Assembly (NCBI GenBank): GCA_017948555.1
Contig: JAFMYY010000010.1
Location: 331-64,330, forward strand
Direction of reading: 5' to 3'
DNA from: Cesiribacteraceae bacterium YIM B00369
Lineage (GTDB): Bacteria; Bacteroidota; Bacteroidia; Cytophagales; Cyclobacteriaceae
DNA: 64,000 nucleotides
Shown here: positions 53,849-63,700 of the stretch, piece by piece
How the letters are laid out: each line of letters begins with the position of its first letter
Numbering within the stretch: the first letter of the stretch is position 1
Program-made: the position numbers and the translations under genes
Notes under the pieces: model-generated
What the model was told of the DNA's origin: nothing
Databases searched by the model: none
The model's input: only the letters and a program-made list of their open reading frames with translations

Positions 53849-55327
53849 ATGAGCAAAGGTTTACCAAAAAGAAGTGAAGATTATTCCTTATGGTACAACG
53901 AATTAGTGAAGAAGGCTGATCTGGCTGAGAACTCACCGGTGCGTGGCTGTATGGTCATAAAACCTTATGGTTATGCCATCTGGGAAAAGATGCAGCAGCA
54001 ACTTGATAAGATGTTCAAGGATACAGGCCATTCCAATGCTTATTTTCCTCTTTTTATCCCAAAATCTTTCCTGAGCCGCGAAGCCGACCACGTGGAGGGC
54101 TTTGCCAAGGAATGTGCTGTGGTTACCCATTACCGTTTAAAAAATGCGGAGGACGGGAGCGGAGTAGTAGTGGATCCGGATGCAAAACTGGAAGAAGAGC
54201 TGATCGTTCGCCCTACCTCTGAAACAGTTATCTGGAGTACTTATAAAAACTGGATACAATCGTACCGCGACCTTCCCCTGCTGGTAAACCAGTGGGCGAA
54301 TGTGGTGCGCTGGGAAATGCGTACCCGCCTATTCCTCAGGACTACAGAATTCCTGTGGCAGGAAGGGCACACCGCTCATGCCACCCGGGCCGAAGCCATT
54401 GAGGAAACCGTAAAAATGATGCATGTATATGCAGATTTTGCTGAAAACTGGATGGGCGTTCCTGTGCTAAAGGGAGTTAAATCGGAAAGTGAACGCTTTG
54501 CCGGTGCGCTGGATACTTATTGTATAGAAGCCCTTATGCAGGACGGAAAAGCCCTGCAGGCCGGAACCTCGCACTTCCTGGGACAGAATTTTGCCAAAGC
54601 TTTCGATGTGAAATTTGCCACTAAAGAAGGTGGTCTGGAATATGTGTGGGGAACATCATGGGGAGTAAGTACCCGCTTAATGGGAGCCTTAATAATGGCC
54701 CATTCCGATGACCAGGGCCTTGTGCTCCCTCCAAAGCTGGCGCCAATACAGGTGGTAATTGTGCCTATTTACAGGGCCGATGAGCAGCTGGCGCAAATAG
54801 CAGCAAAAGTAGCTGAAATTAAAAAAGCGCTGGAGGCGAAAGGCATCAGCGTGAAGTTCGATGACCGCGATACGCATAAACCAGGTTTTAAATTTGCAGA
54901 ATGGGAGCAAAAAGGAGTTCCCCTGCGCATGGCCATGGGGCCTAAAGACCTTGAAAATGGCACTGTAGAGCTTGCCCGCCGCGACTTTGGCACCAAGGAA
55001 ACCGTTGCTGCCGATGATTCACTTGCGGAGCGGATAGAAAACCTCCTGAATGAAATCCAGGATGGCATTTATCAGAAAGCCCTGAAGTTCCGCGACGAAA
55101 GCACACACCAGGCCGACGATTACGAGACCTTCAAAAAACTGCTCGACGATAAAGGCGGCTTCATCATGGCCCACTGGGACGGCACTCCTGAAACGGAGGA
55201 GCGCATCAAGAACGAAACCAAAGCCACCATCCGCTGCATTCCTCTGGATGCTCCGGAAGAGGAAGGAAAGTGTATCCTTACCGGTAAGCCATCGAATAAG
55301 AGAGTGGCTTTTGCCAGGGCTTACTAA
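53849..55327 (+). CDS. proS: Proline--tRNA ligase
   Basis: The 492-residue protein is the archaeal/eukaryote-like (short) ProRS. Class II motifs: [17 protein letters not shown] (motif 1 region), [49 protein letters not shown] (motif 2) and [28 protein letters not shown] (motif 3). An anticodon-binding domain (about 290-390) and a C-terminal domain with [12 protein letters not shown] follow. The length and lack of the editing insertion identify the type. It is a single-gene unit. Confidence 0.97.
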   Translation: MSKGLPKRSEDYSLWYNELVKKADLAENSPVRGCMVIKPYGYAIWEKMQQQLDKMFKDTGHSNAYFPLFIPKSFLSREADHVEGFAKECAVVTHYRLKNAEDGSGVVVDPDAKLEEELIVRPTSETVIWSTYKNWIQSYRDLPLLVNQWANVVRWEMRTRLFLRTTEFLWQEGHTAHATRAEAIEETVKMMHVYADFAENWMGVPVLKGVKSESERFAGALDTYCIEALMQDGKALQAGTSHFLGQNFAKAFDVKFATKEGGLEYVWGTSWGVSTRLMGALIMAHSDDQGLVLPPKLAPIQVVIVPIYRADEQLAQIAAKVAEIKKALEAKGISVKFDDRDTHKPGFKFAEWEQKGVPLRMAMGPKDLENGTVELARRDFGTKETVAADDSLAERIENLLNEIQDGIYQKALKFRDESTHQADDYETFKKLLDDKGGFIMAHWDGTPETEERIKNETKATIRCIPLDAPEEEGKCILTGKPSNKRVAFARAY

Positions 55328-55405
55328 TGTTTACAGATAGCGGAAGGTACACCTGAGGGAGTTTTAGAATCTGCAGGTAAGACCGGTTCCGGATAAATAT
55401 AACTG

Positions 55406-55487
55406 ATCCTGTTAGCGCACAGGGAGAAAGCATCAATTTCTGAAAAAGGGATTTATGTTTTGCCCTCTGCTTTAACAGGATTTTTTG
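55406..55487 (+). terminator. Long imperfect hairpin after proS, possible terminator or structured RNA
   Basis: Arms ATCCTGTTA (55406-55414) and TAACAGGAT (55473-55481) pair perfectly. Two bases further in, GCACAGGG (55417-55424) pairs with CCCTCTGC (55463-55470) with one mismatch. The 38-base loop contains AGAAA/TTTCT, which can also pair. A T run follows. The size exceeds usual terminators. Confidence 0.55.
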
Positions 55488-55759
55488 TTGAGGGAGTGGT
55501 CAGTTTTTTTTGTTTAATAAGCTTTTTTAATCGTTACCTTTTATTACTTATATCCACTGCTTTTACCCTGAAAATTCCTCTTGAAACGTTTCCTCCTCAT
55601 ATTCTTCGGTCTGACTTTAATTGAATTGCTGGTTTACTATTCTCCAATCCGAATTCCCGAAAGCTTTTGGATCTGCATATCTTTTTAGAATAACCTTTTA
55701 ATTGATTAAAAATAGAGAATATAGCTGGGCCTGCCTTCAATAATTTGGGGGAGTAGAAG
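55488..55759. other. Spacer between proS and the M48 gene, no gene seen
   Basis: About 270 AT-rich bases with several short T runs. I found no reading frame with a credible product and no consensus promoter. Confidence 0.4.
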
Positions 55760-55792
55760 AACTTTCCAAAAGTTTTAAACTTTTGGAAAGTT
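55760..55792. repeat. Perfect 33-bp palindrome with 16-bp arms
   Basis: AACTTTCCAAAAGTTT (55760-55775) and its exact complement (55777-55792) are separated by one base. It lies 32 bp beyond the stop codon of the M48 gene. No T run follows on the minus strand, so it is not a standard terminator; it resembles palindromic intergenic units (AAACTTTTGGAAAG type) found in other Bacteroidota. Confidence 0.8.
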
Positions 55793-55824
55793 GAATTGCC
55801 TTAATTCAGGTGAATATTCCCCTG

Positions 55825-57270
55825 CTACCGCTCAATTACTTTAATTAAACCTCCCTGTGCTACTCTGTCCCCCAGGTTCATTCCATTTAATATAGCATGT
55901 TCCTCCATTCTGTCCTGCGGTACATTGTAACGGCTGAGGGTTTGTTGCAGCGTACCAGCCTGGTTCACTGTTTTTACACTGATCCTTTCGGGTTGCCTGT
56001 TGATCTTGTCAGGGTCCGTCAGTTCCTGAAAACTGGTCATGGTGCCGGTAAAGGTGGAAGTGAAGTTATTGAACTCAGCAGCCGTGCTTACCCCCAGCAT
56101 AAAATATATGTTGCCCCCATAAGAAATAAGATAACTAAGGGTGCGGAGCGTTTGCTGGTCCTGCTTCTGATCGGCTACCATGGCAATGGCAGGTAAGCCA
56201 TTTACCTGTACCTGCTTCGATTCGACTAAAGTAAGCTGGTAATTTTCAAGCACTGCATTAGCGGCAGCCTCTAAAGATTCACCCTTTGCCAGCTGCAGGA
56301 GCATCATCGCTTTTCCCTCTTTATGGGCCATTTGTACCTGTTGAGGGGTGTTCTGGAATGTCCAGCCGTTGGGTACCGGAAACCTGAATTTCAATACTGG
56401 GTGATAAAATATATTGTTCTCCAGAAAGCCCTGCTTTGGGTCCTCGCCATAAACGATTCCATCGATCATCCGCAGGTAGCTTTCGCGGTTCACCTGGAAT
56501 TTAGTGCCTTTCACTTTCTGCTGCCATTCTGTGGCTAACTGCTGTACGGTCTGGTTCCTGTCCTGTGGATCGGGGTGGGTGGATAAAAAGGTTGGGGTTT
56601 CTTCTGTTCCTTCCGGCCCCCGCATTCTGTCGAGTGTGTTGAAAAAGCCAGCCATTTCCTGTGCATCATACCCGATTTTGGTGGAGTATTCAACTCCCAG
56701 CCTGTCCGATTGCCGCTCCGCATCTCTGCCGTATTTCAGAAAAAGTAAGCCTACTCCCTGGCCTGCGGCCTCGGCAAACTGGCCGAATTCGGGAGACAGC
56801 ACCATTCCCGCTATTAAACCAACCTGTGCCAGCATTTGCTTGCTGTATTGTTTGGCAGAATGCCGTGCGGTAATATGGCCAATTTCATGGCCCAGCACAC
56901 CGGCAAATTCAGCCTCATTGTTAAAGTGAGCAAGTATTCCTCTGGTAAAATACACATAGCCACCGGGTACAGCAAAGGCATTTACTACAGGGGAGTCCAC
57001 AATTTTAAATTCATAATTAAGTCCGCTGCGGTGAGAGATCTTCGCCATTTGCTGCCCCTTCTCCTGAATAAACCGCTGCAGCTCAGGGTCGTCATAAATA
57101 CCAAAGAAGCTTACGATTTCAGGATCGGATTGCTGCCCCATGGCAATTTCCTGCTTTTCCGACATCAGCATAAAGTCCCTTTTACCCGTTACGGGGTTGC
57201 GGGCACAACCGCCTGAAAAAAGTAAGCCCGATGCTATAAGTAAAGAATAAAAAGATTTTTTTCTTATCAT
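55825..57270 (-). CDS. M48-family metalloprotease lipoprotein with LysM-like end (BepA/YfgC-like)
   Basis: The 481-residue protein has a lipoprotein signal (LLFSGGC, Cys22) and an M48 domain (about 35-260) with the zinc motif HEIGH (128-132) and the third ligand in DRLGVEYSTKIGY. The C-terminal region (about 285-400) is a beta-rich domain, and the end (RYNVPQDRMEEHAILNGMNLGDRVAQGGLIKVIE) resembles a LysM-like tail. Such enzymes act in the periplasm on outer-membrane protein quality control. The ClpB gene lies upstream, past a terminator, so it forms its own unit. Confidence 0.9.
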   Translation of the reverse strand: MIRKKSFYSLLIASGLLFSGGCARNPVTGKRDFMLMSEKQEIAMGQQSDPEIVSFFGIYDDPELQRFIQEKGQQMAKISHRSGLNYEFKIVDSPVVNAFAVPGGYVYFTRGILAHFNNEAEFAGVLGHEIGHITARHSAKQYSKQMLAQVGLIAGMVLSPEFGQFAEAAGQGVGLLFLKYGRDAERQSDRLGVEYSTKIGYDAQEMAGFFNTLDRMRGPEGTEETPTFLSTHPDPQDRNQTVQQLATEWQQKVKGTKFQVNRESYLRMIDGIVYGEDPKQGFLENNIFYHPVLKFRFPVPNGWTFQNTPQQVQMAHKEGKAMMLLQLAKGESLEAAANAVLENYQLTLVESKQVQVNGLPAIAMVADQKQDQQTLRTLSYLISYGGNIYFMLGVSTAAEFNNFTSTFTGTMTSFQELTDPDKINRQPERISVKTVNQAGTLQQTLSRYNVPQDRMEEHAILNGMNLGDRVAQGGLIKVIER

Positions 57271-57371
57271 AAGTTGAAGTTGATCGCATTTTAATTATTC
57301 TTAAACCTCCTGCTCCTGACAATGTTTTTGGTTCTTTCAGCAGAAGATTTTCCCTGATGATCTTTCCGGGA

Positions 57372-57413
57372 AAAAAACAAAAAGCCCGGGCCAGAGAACT
57401 GGTCCGGGCTTTA
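57372..57413 (-). terminator. Terminator of clpB
   Basis: Fourteen-bp arms with one G-T pair (57382-57395, 57400-57413, AAAGCCCGGGCCAG type) around the loop AGAA. On the minus strand a U-rich tract follows. It lies 23 bp from the clpB stop codon. Confidence 0.85.
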
Positions 57414-57436
57414 CTCACAACTATTAAACTGAACTG

Positions 57437-60052
57437 TTACCGTTCTATATCCACCTCGTTGAGGTTAAGGAATTCTATTTCCTTTCCGTCGTTCATGGTA
57501 ATGCCGATGATATCCTCCTTATTAACCTTGCCGGCAAGTATGTCCTTGCTTAGCTGGTTCAGTATCTCACGCTGCATCACACGCTTCAGCGGGCGGGCAC
57601 CAAAGGTTGGGTCGAAACCAATTTGTCCAAGGTAATCAAGCACTTCGTCCGAGGCTTCTATCTTCACGCCATTTTCCTCCAGGCGCTGCTGAATCTGGCG
57701 GAACTGGATGTCCACGATCTTCCGGATATCGCCTTTGCCGAGCGGGCGGAACATAATGGTTTCATCAATCCTGTTCAGGAACTCAGGGCGTACCTGCTGG
57801 CGTAACAGCTCAAAAACCTCATTCCTTGCGCTCTCCACAACCTCATCTTCATTGAGCGGATTGATATCCTTAAAGCGTTCCTGAATCAGGTGCGAACCGA
57901 TGTTCGTGGTCATGATCACGATGGTATTTTTGAAGTTTGCCACCCGGCCTTTGTTGTCGGTTAAGCGGCCTTCGTCAAGCACCTGCAGCAGGATGTTAAA
58001 CACATCCGGATGCGCTTTCTCGATCTCGTCAAGCAGGATAACGGAATAAGGCTTGCGGCGTACCGCCTCAGTCAGCTGGCCACCTTCGTCGTAACCCACA
58101 TATCCCGGAGGCGCTCCAATAAGGCGGCTTACTGCATGGCGCTCCTGGTATTCGCTCATATCTATGCGCACCATGGCATTGTCGTCGTTAAACAGGAACT
58201 CCGCCAGGGCTTTGGCAAGCTCTGTTTTACCCACACCTGTAGTACCCAGGAAGATGAACGAGCCTATCGGGCGTTTTGGGTCCTGAAGGCCGGCACGGCT
58301 GCGGCGTACAGCATCGGAAAGAGCTGCAATGGCTTCATTCTGGCCTGCAACACGCTTGCCCAGCTCTTCTTCCAGGTGGAGCAGCTTTTCGCGCTCGCTT
58401 TGCAGCATGCGGCTGACAGGAATCCCTGTCCATTTTGCAACCACTTCGGCAATATCTTCAGCATCCACCTCTTCTTTTAAGAGAGCATTACCCGACTGCA
58501 GCTCTTTAACCTGTTCCTGGAGCTTTTGCAGGTTTTCTTCGCTCTCGCGGATTTTGCCATAGCGCAGCTCTGCCACCCGGCCATAATCGCCGGAGCGTTC
58601 GGCTTGTTCAGCTTCCAGCTTATACCTGTCAATATTTTCTTTTTCCTGCCTGATGCCCTGGATAACGCCTTTTTCGCTTTCCCATTTAGCTCTTAGCCCG
58701 TTCCGCTCCTCGGTAAGGTCGGCAATGTCTTTATTTAGCAGGCTTTCCTTTTCCTTGTCTTTTTCGCGGCGGATTGCCTCGCGCTCAATTTCCAGCTGCA
58801 TGATCTTCCTGTTCAGCTCATCAAGCTCTTCAGGCAGGGAATCTATTTCCAGCCTTAGTTTTGAGGCTGCCTCATCCATTAGGTCAATAGCCTTGTCGGG
58901 GAGGAAGCGGTCGGAAATGTAGCGGTTGCTCAGCTCTACGGCAGCAATTACGGCATCGTCCTTAATGCGCACCCCATGGTGTACCTCGTATTTGTCCTTA
59001 ATACCACGCAGAATGGATATTGCATCCGGCACATTTGGCTCATCCACAGTTACCGCCTGGAAGCGGCGTTCCAGCGCTTTGTCCTTTTCAATATGTTTCT
59101 GGTACTCTTTAAGCGTAGTCGCACCAATGGCATGCAGCTCCCCGCGGGCAAGGGCTGGCTTCAGCAGGTTGGCGGCATCCATGGCACCTTCACCACCACC
59201 GGCCCCTATAAGGGTGTGGATCTCATCAATAAAAAGAATGATTTCCCCGGCAGCATCCTGCACCTCTTTGATCACCGCTTTCAGGCGCTCTTCAAACTCA
59301 CCTTTATATTTGGCTCCTGCTACCAGTAAACCCATATCCAGGGAAATGATCTGTTTTGATTTCAGGTTTTCAGGTACGTCGCCATCCACAATTCTCTGGG
59401 CCAGCCCTTCCACAATGGCTGTTTTACCTACACCAGGTTCGCCCAGCAGGATCGGGTTGTTTTTAGTCCGGCGGCTGAGGATCTGGAGTACGCGGCGGAT
59501 CTCATCATCGCGGCCAATAACAGGATCTATTTTGCCTTTTTTAGCAAGCTCATTCAGGTTCTTGGAATAACGCTCCAGCGATTTATACTTTGCTTCGGCA
59601 TTAGGGTCTGTTACGTTGCGGCCACCGCGTAATTCTTTAACTGCAGCAATCAGGTGCTTTTCGGTAATGCCGGCATCCTTAAGCAAGGTGGCAGTTTTAT
59701 CGCTGCCTCCCAGAATGCCCAGCAGAATATGTTCGATGGCAATAAATTCATCTTTAAATTCCTTCAGTTTTGTTTCTGCCTTTTGCAGGGCAGCAGCCGA
59801 TGCATTTGAAAGATAAGGCTGAGATCCCGATACCTTAGGGTAGCTGCTTATTACTTCTTCCAGGCGGCTGTCGAGCTGCGCCCGGTTTACATTCAGCTTT
59901 TTCAGCAGGTAGGGGATCGCGTTCTCATCGGAGGCGAGGAGCGCCTTGAGCAGGTGTCCGGGCTCAATAACCTGCTGCTGATTGCCGGTAGCAATCTCAG
60001 CCGCTTTCTGAAGCGCCTCCTGCGATTTGATGGTGTATTTATCGAAATTCAT
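57437..60052 (-). CDS. clpB: ATP-dependent chaperone ClpB
   Basis: The 871-residue protein has the Clp N domain (1-150: [17 protein letters not shown]), the first AAA+ module with Walker A GEPGVGKT, Walker [12 protein letters not shown], a coiled-coil M domain (about 410-530) and the second AAA+ module with [14 protein letters not shown] and [14 protein letters not shown]. No ClpP-binding IGF loop is seen, as expected for ClpB. It resolubilises aggregated proteins with DnaK. I found no CIRCE palindrome or consensus promoter in the upstream 100 bp. Confidence 0.97.
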   Translation of the reverse strand: MNFDKYTIKSQEALQKAAEIATGNQQQVIEPGHLLKALLASDENAIPYLLKKLNVNRAQLDSRLEEVISSYPKVSGSQPYLSNASAAALQKAETKLKEFKDEFIAIEHILLGILGGSDKTATLLKDAGITEKHLIAAVKELRGGRNVTDPNAEAKYKSLERYSKNLNELAKKGKIDPVIGRDDEIRRVLQILSRRTKNNPILLGEPGVGKTAIVEGLAQRIVDGDVPENLKSKQIISLDMGLLVAGAKYKGEFEERLKAVIKEVQDAAGEIILFIDEIHTLIGAGGGEGAMDAANLLKPALARGELHAIGATTLKEYQKHIEKDKALERRFQAVTVDEPNVPDAISILRGIKDKYEVHHGVRIKDDAVIAAVELSNRYISDRFLPDKAIDLMDEAASKLRLEIDSLPEELDELNRKIMQLEIEREAIRREKDKEKESLLNKDIADLTEERNGLRAKWESEKGVIQGIRQEKENIDRYKLEAEQAERSGDYGRVAELRYGKIRESEENLQKLQEQVKELQSGNALLKEEVDAEDIAEVVAKWTGIPVSRMLQSEREKLLHLEEELGKRVAGQNEAIAALSDAVRRSRAGLQDPKRPIGSFIFLGTTGVGKTELAKALAEFLFNDDNAMVRIDMSEYQERHAVSRLIGAPPGYVGYDEGGQLTEAVRRKPYSVILLDEIEKAHPDVFNILLQVLDEGRLTDNKGRVANFKNTIVIMTTNIGSHLIQERFKDINPLNEDEVVESARNEVFELLRQQVRPEFLNRIDETIMFRPLGKGDIRKIVDIQFRQIQQRLEENGVKIEASDEVLDYLGQIGFDPTFGARPLKRVMQREILNQLSKDILAGKVNKEDIIGITMNDGKEIEFLNLNEVDIER

Positions 60053-60733
60053 ATCTTTAATTTTCTTATTTACAATTGAGCTGATATTTTAATGTGCTAT
60101 TGTGCAAATTCCCTTATGCCGGGTGATATTTGTTCAATAGCTGAGCTTTTCTCTCTGTTTTATTCCAACTTTTTCAAATAGTGAACCAGGACTGAAAAAG
60201 AAGGTTTTATGTGTCATAATGTCCTTTTTTAGTAGTTTTTGTTGAATATTTAAGACAAAATGACTTCTTTCTGTGTCGGGGTGTCTTAAATCCTTTACCG
60301 GCTTTAGTTTGAAAAAGGCAGATAAACATACCTGTGTAAGCATCGCACTTAAAAAAATTCCGGAAAGGAATATTTTTAAGTGGCATTCCGGATCCTAATG
60401 GGTAAAGTAAGAACTGGAAAGCCAGTGGCTTAGGATTGAGTGATTCAGGGATATGAACTGTGCCATAAAAGATCAAAAAATTATTTTCTGAGCACTTGAT
60501 ATTCAGAATCTGCCGGCAAATAAAGGAAAAATACATTTTTATGGTGCCTGATCTTCGGTAATCCTGAACAGCTTCAACAAATATTACACCCTCCTGAAGG
60601 TGACTCAGTATGGCTCTCCAACGCTTTCATTCTCCTTCTCGTCATTTTATCGGACATTCACATAATACAAATTATTTGTGAGGAATATTAAGTTTTTGGA
60701 TACTCCTCATGAAAAATGTAAAATTTTAATTTT
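60053..60733. other. Divergent spacer between clpB and the SprB-repeat gene
   Basis: This is the longest gap, 681 bp. Minus-strand open frames near 60134-60536 lack motifs and overlap each other in different frames. Just before the adhesin gene are ACAAATTATTTGT (an inverted repeat near 60668) and a GAGGAATAT/ATACTCCTC stem (one mismatch) in the leader. No TAnnTTTG box was found for either gene. Confidence 0.4.
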
Positions 60734-63700
60734 ATGAAGTTACCTTTTCTCTCTCTCATTGGTGCTTTCCTGGTCTGGCTGCCTTTACAACGGGTAGTAG
60801 CCGGCGAAAAAGCAGATTGCCCTGACAACAGTTGTTTTGATACCCGTTTAGTCAGCGCACAGCAGGACGGGAATTGTACTACCTATACACTGGAAATTTC
60901 CCAGGATGGCAGCTGCCGCTATGCCCTGTCGCACTTTAGTATAGAGGTGCCTTGTGGCGGTATTACCGATGTAACAAATTCCGGCGGCTGGGCCATGAAA
61001 GTTGGTGCCACAGATCCGACAACCGGCATTACCGGCATTAAGATTGACGACATAAAAAACTTTGGAGAAGTAAAAAGACCCCAAAGCTTTACCGTTACTT
61101 ATACTGTTTGTGGGGGATCCTGTGAAAGCACCAGACCGGCCAGAGTAGCCTATAAAGCCTCCACCTGCGTGCATTACGAAGAGCTGGAACAGCCCTATAC
61201 ACCAATGGAACTGAGTCTTAAAGTAAAAGATGTGAGCTGTTACGGGAAAACAGATGGAGCGGCTGACCTTACAGTTACCGGCGGCAGGGCGCCCTTTAGC
61301 TTTAGCTGGACCAACGGAGCCCTAACGGAAGATTTAACAGGATTGCCTGCGGGTTCTTATGGGGTAACCATTACCGATGCAGCCGGAAAAACAATCAGCA
61401 GGGAAGCTATAATTGCTGCTCCGTTTGCCCTGGAAGCAGAGGCTGTGGTTAGCGGTGCAGCCTGCGGTGCCAATGGTGCAGTGGCTTTAACGGTAAAAGG
61501 AGGCTCGGCTCCATATACTTATTTGTGGAGCAATGGAAGCACCGGATCTTCCATTAATGCTGCAGCAGGTATTTATACCGTCAGGGTTACAGATGCAAAT
61601 AATTGTACTGCCGGCGGTACCTATACGATTGAAGAAACCGGCGGCCTGCAGCTTACTGTTTCAGGAGGAGATAGCTGCGGCAATAATGAATTAAGCGCAA
61701 TTATTTCCGGAGGAACTGAACCCTATACTTATTCATGGAGTACAGGTGAAACAACGGCAGCCATTACGGCAGCTGAAAGTAGTTTGTTCAGTGTTACAGT
61801 AACGGATGCTAATGGTTGTTCTGCCAGTGCAGAAAAGCAGGTAACCGCAGGCGGAGGAGGCCTGAGCCTGCAGTGGGATGCTGTTAGCCCGCTTTGTGCC
61901 TACGGCAGCGATGGAGCTATAGATCTTACTGTTGAGGGAGGTTCCGGCAATTATACCTTTGAATGGAGTACCGGAGCTGCCACCGAAGACCTTGAGGCTT
62001 TGAGAGCTGGAAGCTACACCGTTACCGTAACAGATGAAGGAGGTTGTACAGCCAGTGCAACAATAAGAATTACAAACCCGCAAAGTATTTATGTACGCCA
62101 GACAGAAATAGTACAGCCTGACTGTAATGGAGGCACCGGCAGTATAAGTGTGGAAGCCCTCTATGGTACCGCTCCCTATACGTATGAATGGAGCAACGGC
62201 GACAGCGGAAGTTCGCTATCAAATCTGGAACCTGATGTATACCGTTTAACTGTTACAGATGCAAATGGCTGTACCAGTACAAGAAGCTTTACAATTACTG
62301 CTCCTTCTCAGCCTTCAGTTAGTATAAGCGGGGCAAGCTGCAGTACTTCGCTTACCGCTGCGGTTAGCGGAGGAGCAGCACCTTATACTTATGAGTGGAA
62401 TACCGGAGAAACTGGTTCAGCAATAGAAATTGCTGAGGGTGGCGAATATGAGGTAACAGTTACGGATGCCAGGGGGTGCAGCAGTACAGCCACCATTTCG
62501 GCCGGCGATCCCTCAGCTGCTATAAGTCTGAATTACGATGTGGTGGCTCCCACCTGTTACGGGAATGCAGATGGCAGCATAAATCTTAGCCTGGAAGGTG
62601 GAGCAGGCAACTATACCATCAGCTGGAGCAATGGCGCAACCACAGAAGACCTTAACGGATTACGGGCAGGAAGTTATACAGTAACAGTAAGCAATGCCGG
62701 CGGCTGTTCAGTTACAGAAACGATCCGCATTGCGGCGCCACAGGCTATTTATATCAGGCCTCTTGAGGTGAAAAATGAAAGCTGTACAGGAGAGGGAGGC
62801 AGTATAACTGCAGAGGCGTATTATGGAACAGCCCCGTATACCTATGAGTGGAGTAACGGAGCAACAGGTGCAACTATTGAAAACCTTGAAGCAGGCTTTT
62901 ATAACCTGGTGGTTACAGATGCCAACGGATGTGAAAGCTCACGCAGGTTTACAGTTTTAGAAGAAGCGGCTCCGGCTGTTTCTATAAGTTCCGGTGGCTG
63001 TGGCGGCAGTTACCAGCTGGTGGCCGTTGTGGCAGGAGGAAAAGCTCCTTTTACCTATAGCTGGAGCAATGGCGAAACTACTGAAAGCATTGCAGCCGGA
63101 CCAGGTAAATACAGCCTTACTGTAACTGATGCGAATGGCTGCAGCAATACTGCTGAGTTAACTGTTGAAGCATCTGATTCACCGGTTCAGCTGGCCATTG
63201 CTGTTACTGATGTAAGCTGTGCCGGTGGCAGCGACGGAAGCGCTGTTTTACAGGTGAGCGGAGGTGTTGCTCCTTATATATATGACTGGTCTGACGGAAA
63301 CAGTGGTGCTGAAGCAGTCGGGCTGGAAGCCGGATTATATTCTGTACAGGTAACAGATGCCGGCGGATGCAGTGAAGTACTTGCCTTTACAGTAAAAGAG
63401 CCAAAGGCAATAACCATAACAGGAGTGGCAGAAAATACTTCAGGCTGCGGGGAGCCTTCCGGTAAGGTGGATGTGCAGGTAAGTGGCGGAACTGCTCCTT
63501 ATTCCTTTATGTGGAACACCGGTGCAGAAACACAGAGCATCAGCAGGCTTTCTGCAGGAAATTATACGCTTTCAGTGGAAGATGCTAAAGGCTGTGTCGC
63601 TATCAGGAGCTTTAAAATTGAAAGCGGAGCAGGCGGCAGTATGCCTTCCGCAAGTATGGCAGCCTGTGCCGATACAGTAATCTGCCGTGGAAGCAGCGCT

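Noticed and set aside
60134-60536. Minus-strand frames in the clpB/adhesin spacer
   Set aside because: Two frames overlap each other, with no family-like motif or start signals.
61733-62083. Antisense frames within the SprB-repeat gene (also 60848-61174)
   Set aside because: They arise from the regular codon pattern of the repeats; the plus-strand frame is open for 1,089 codons with domain matches.
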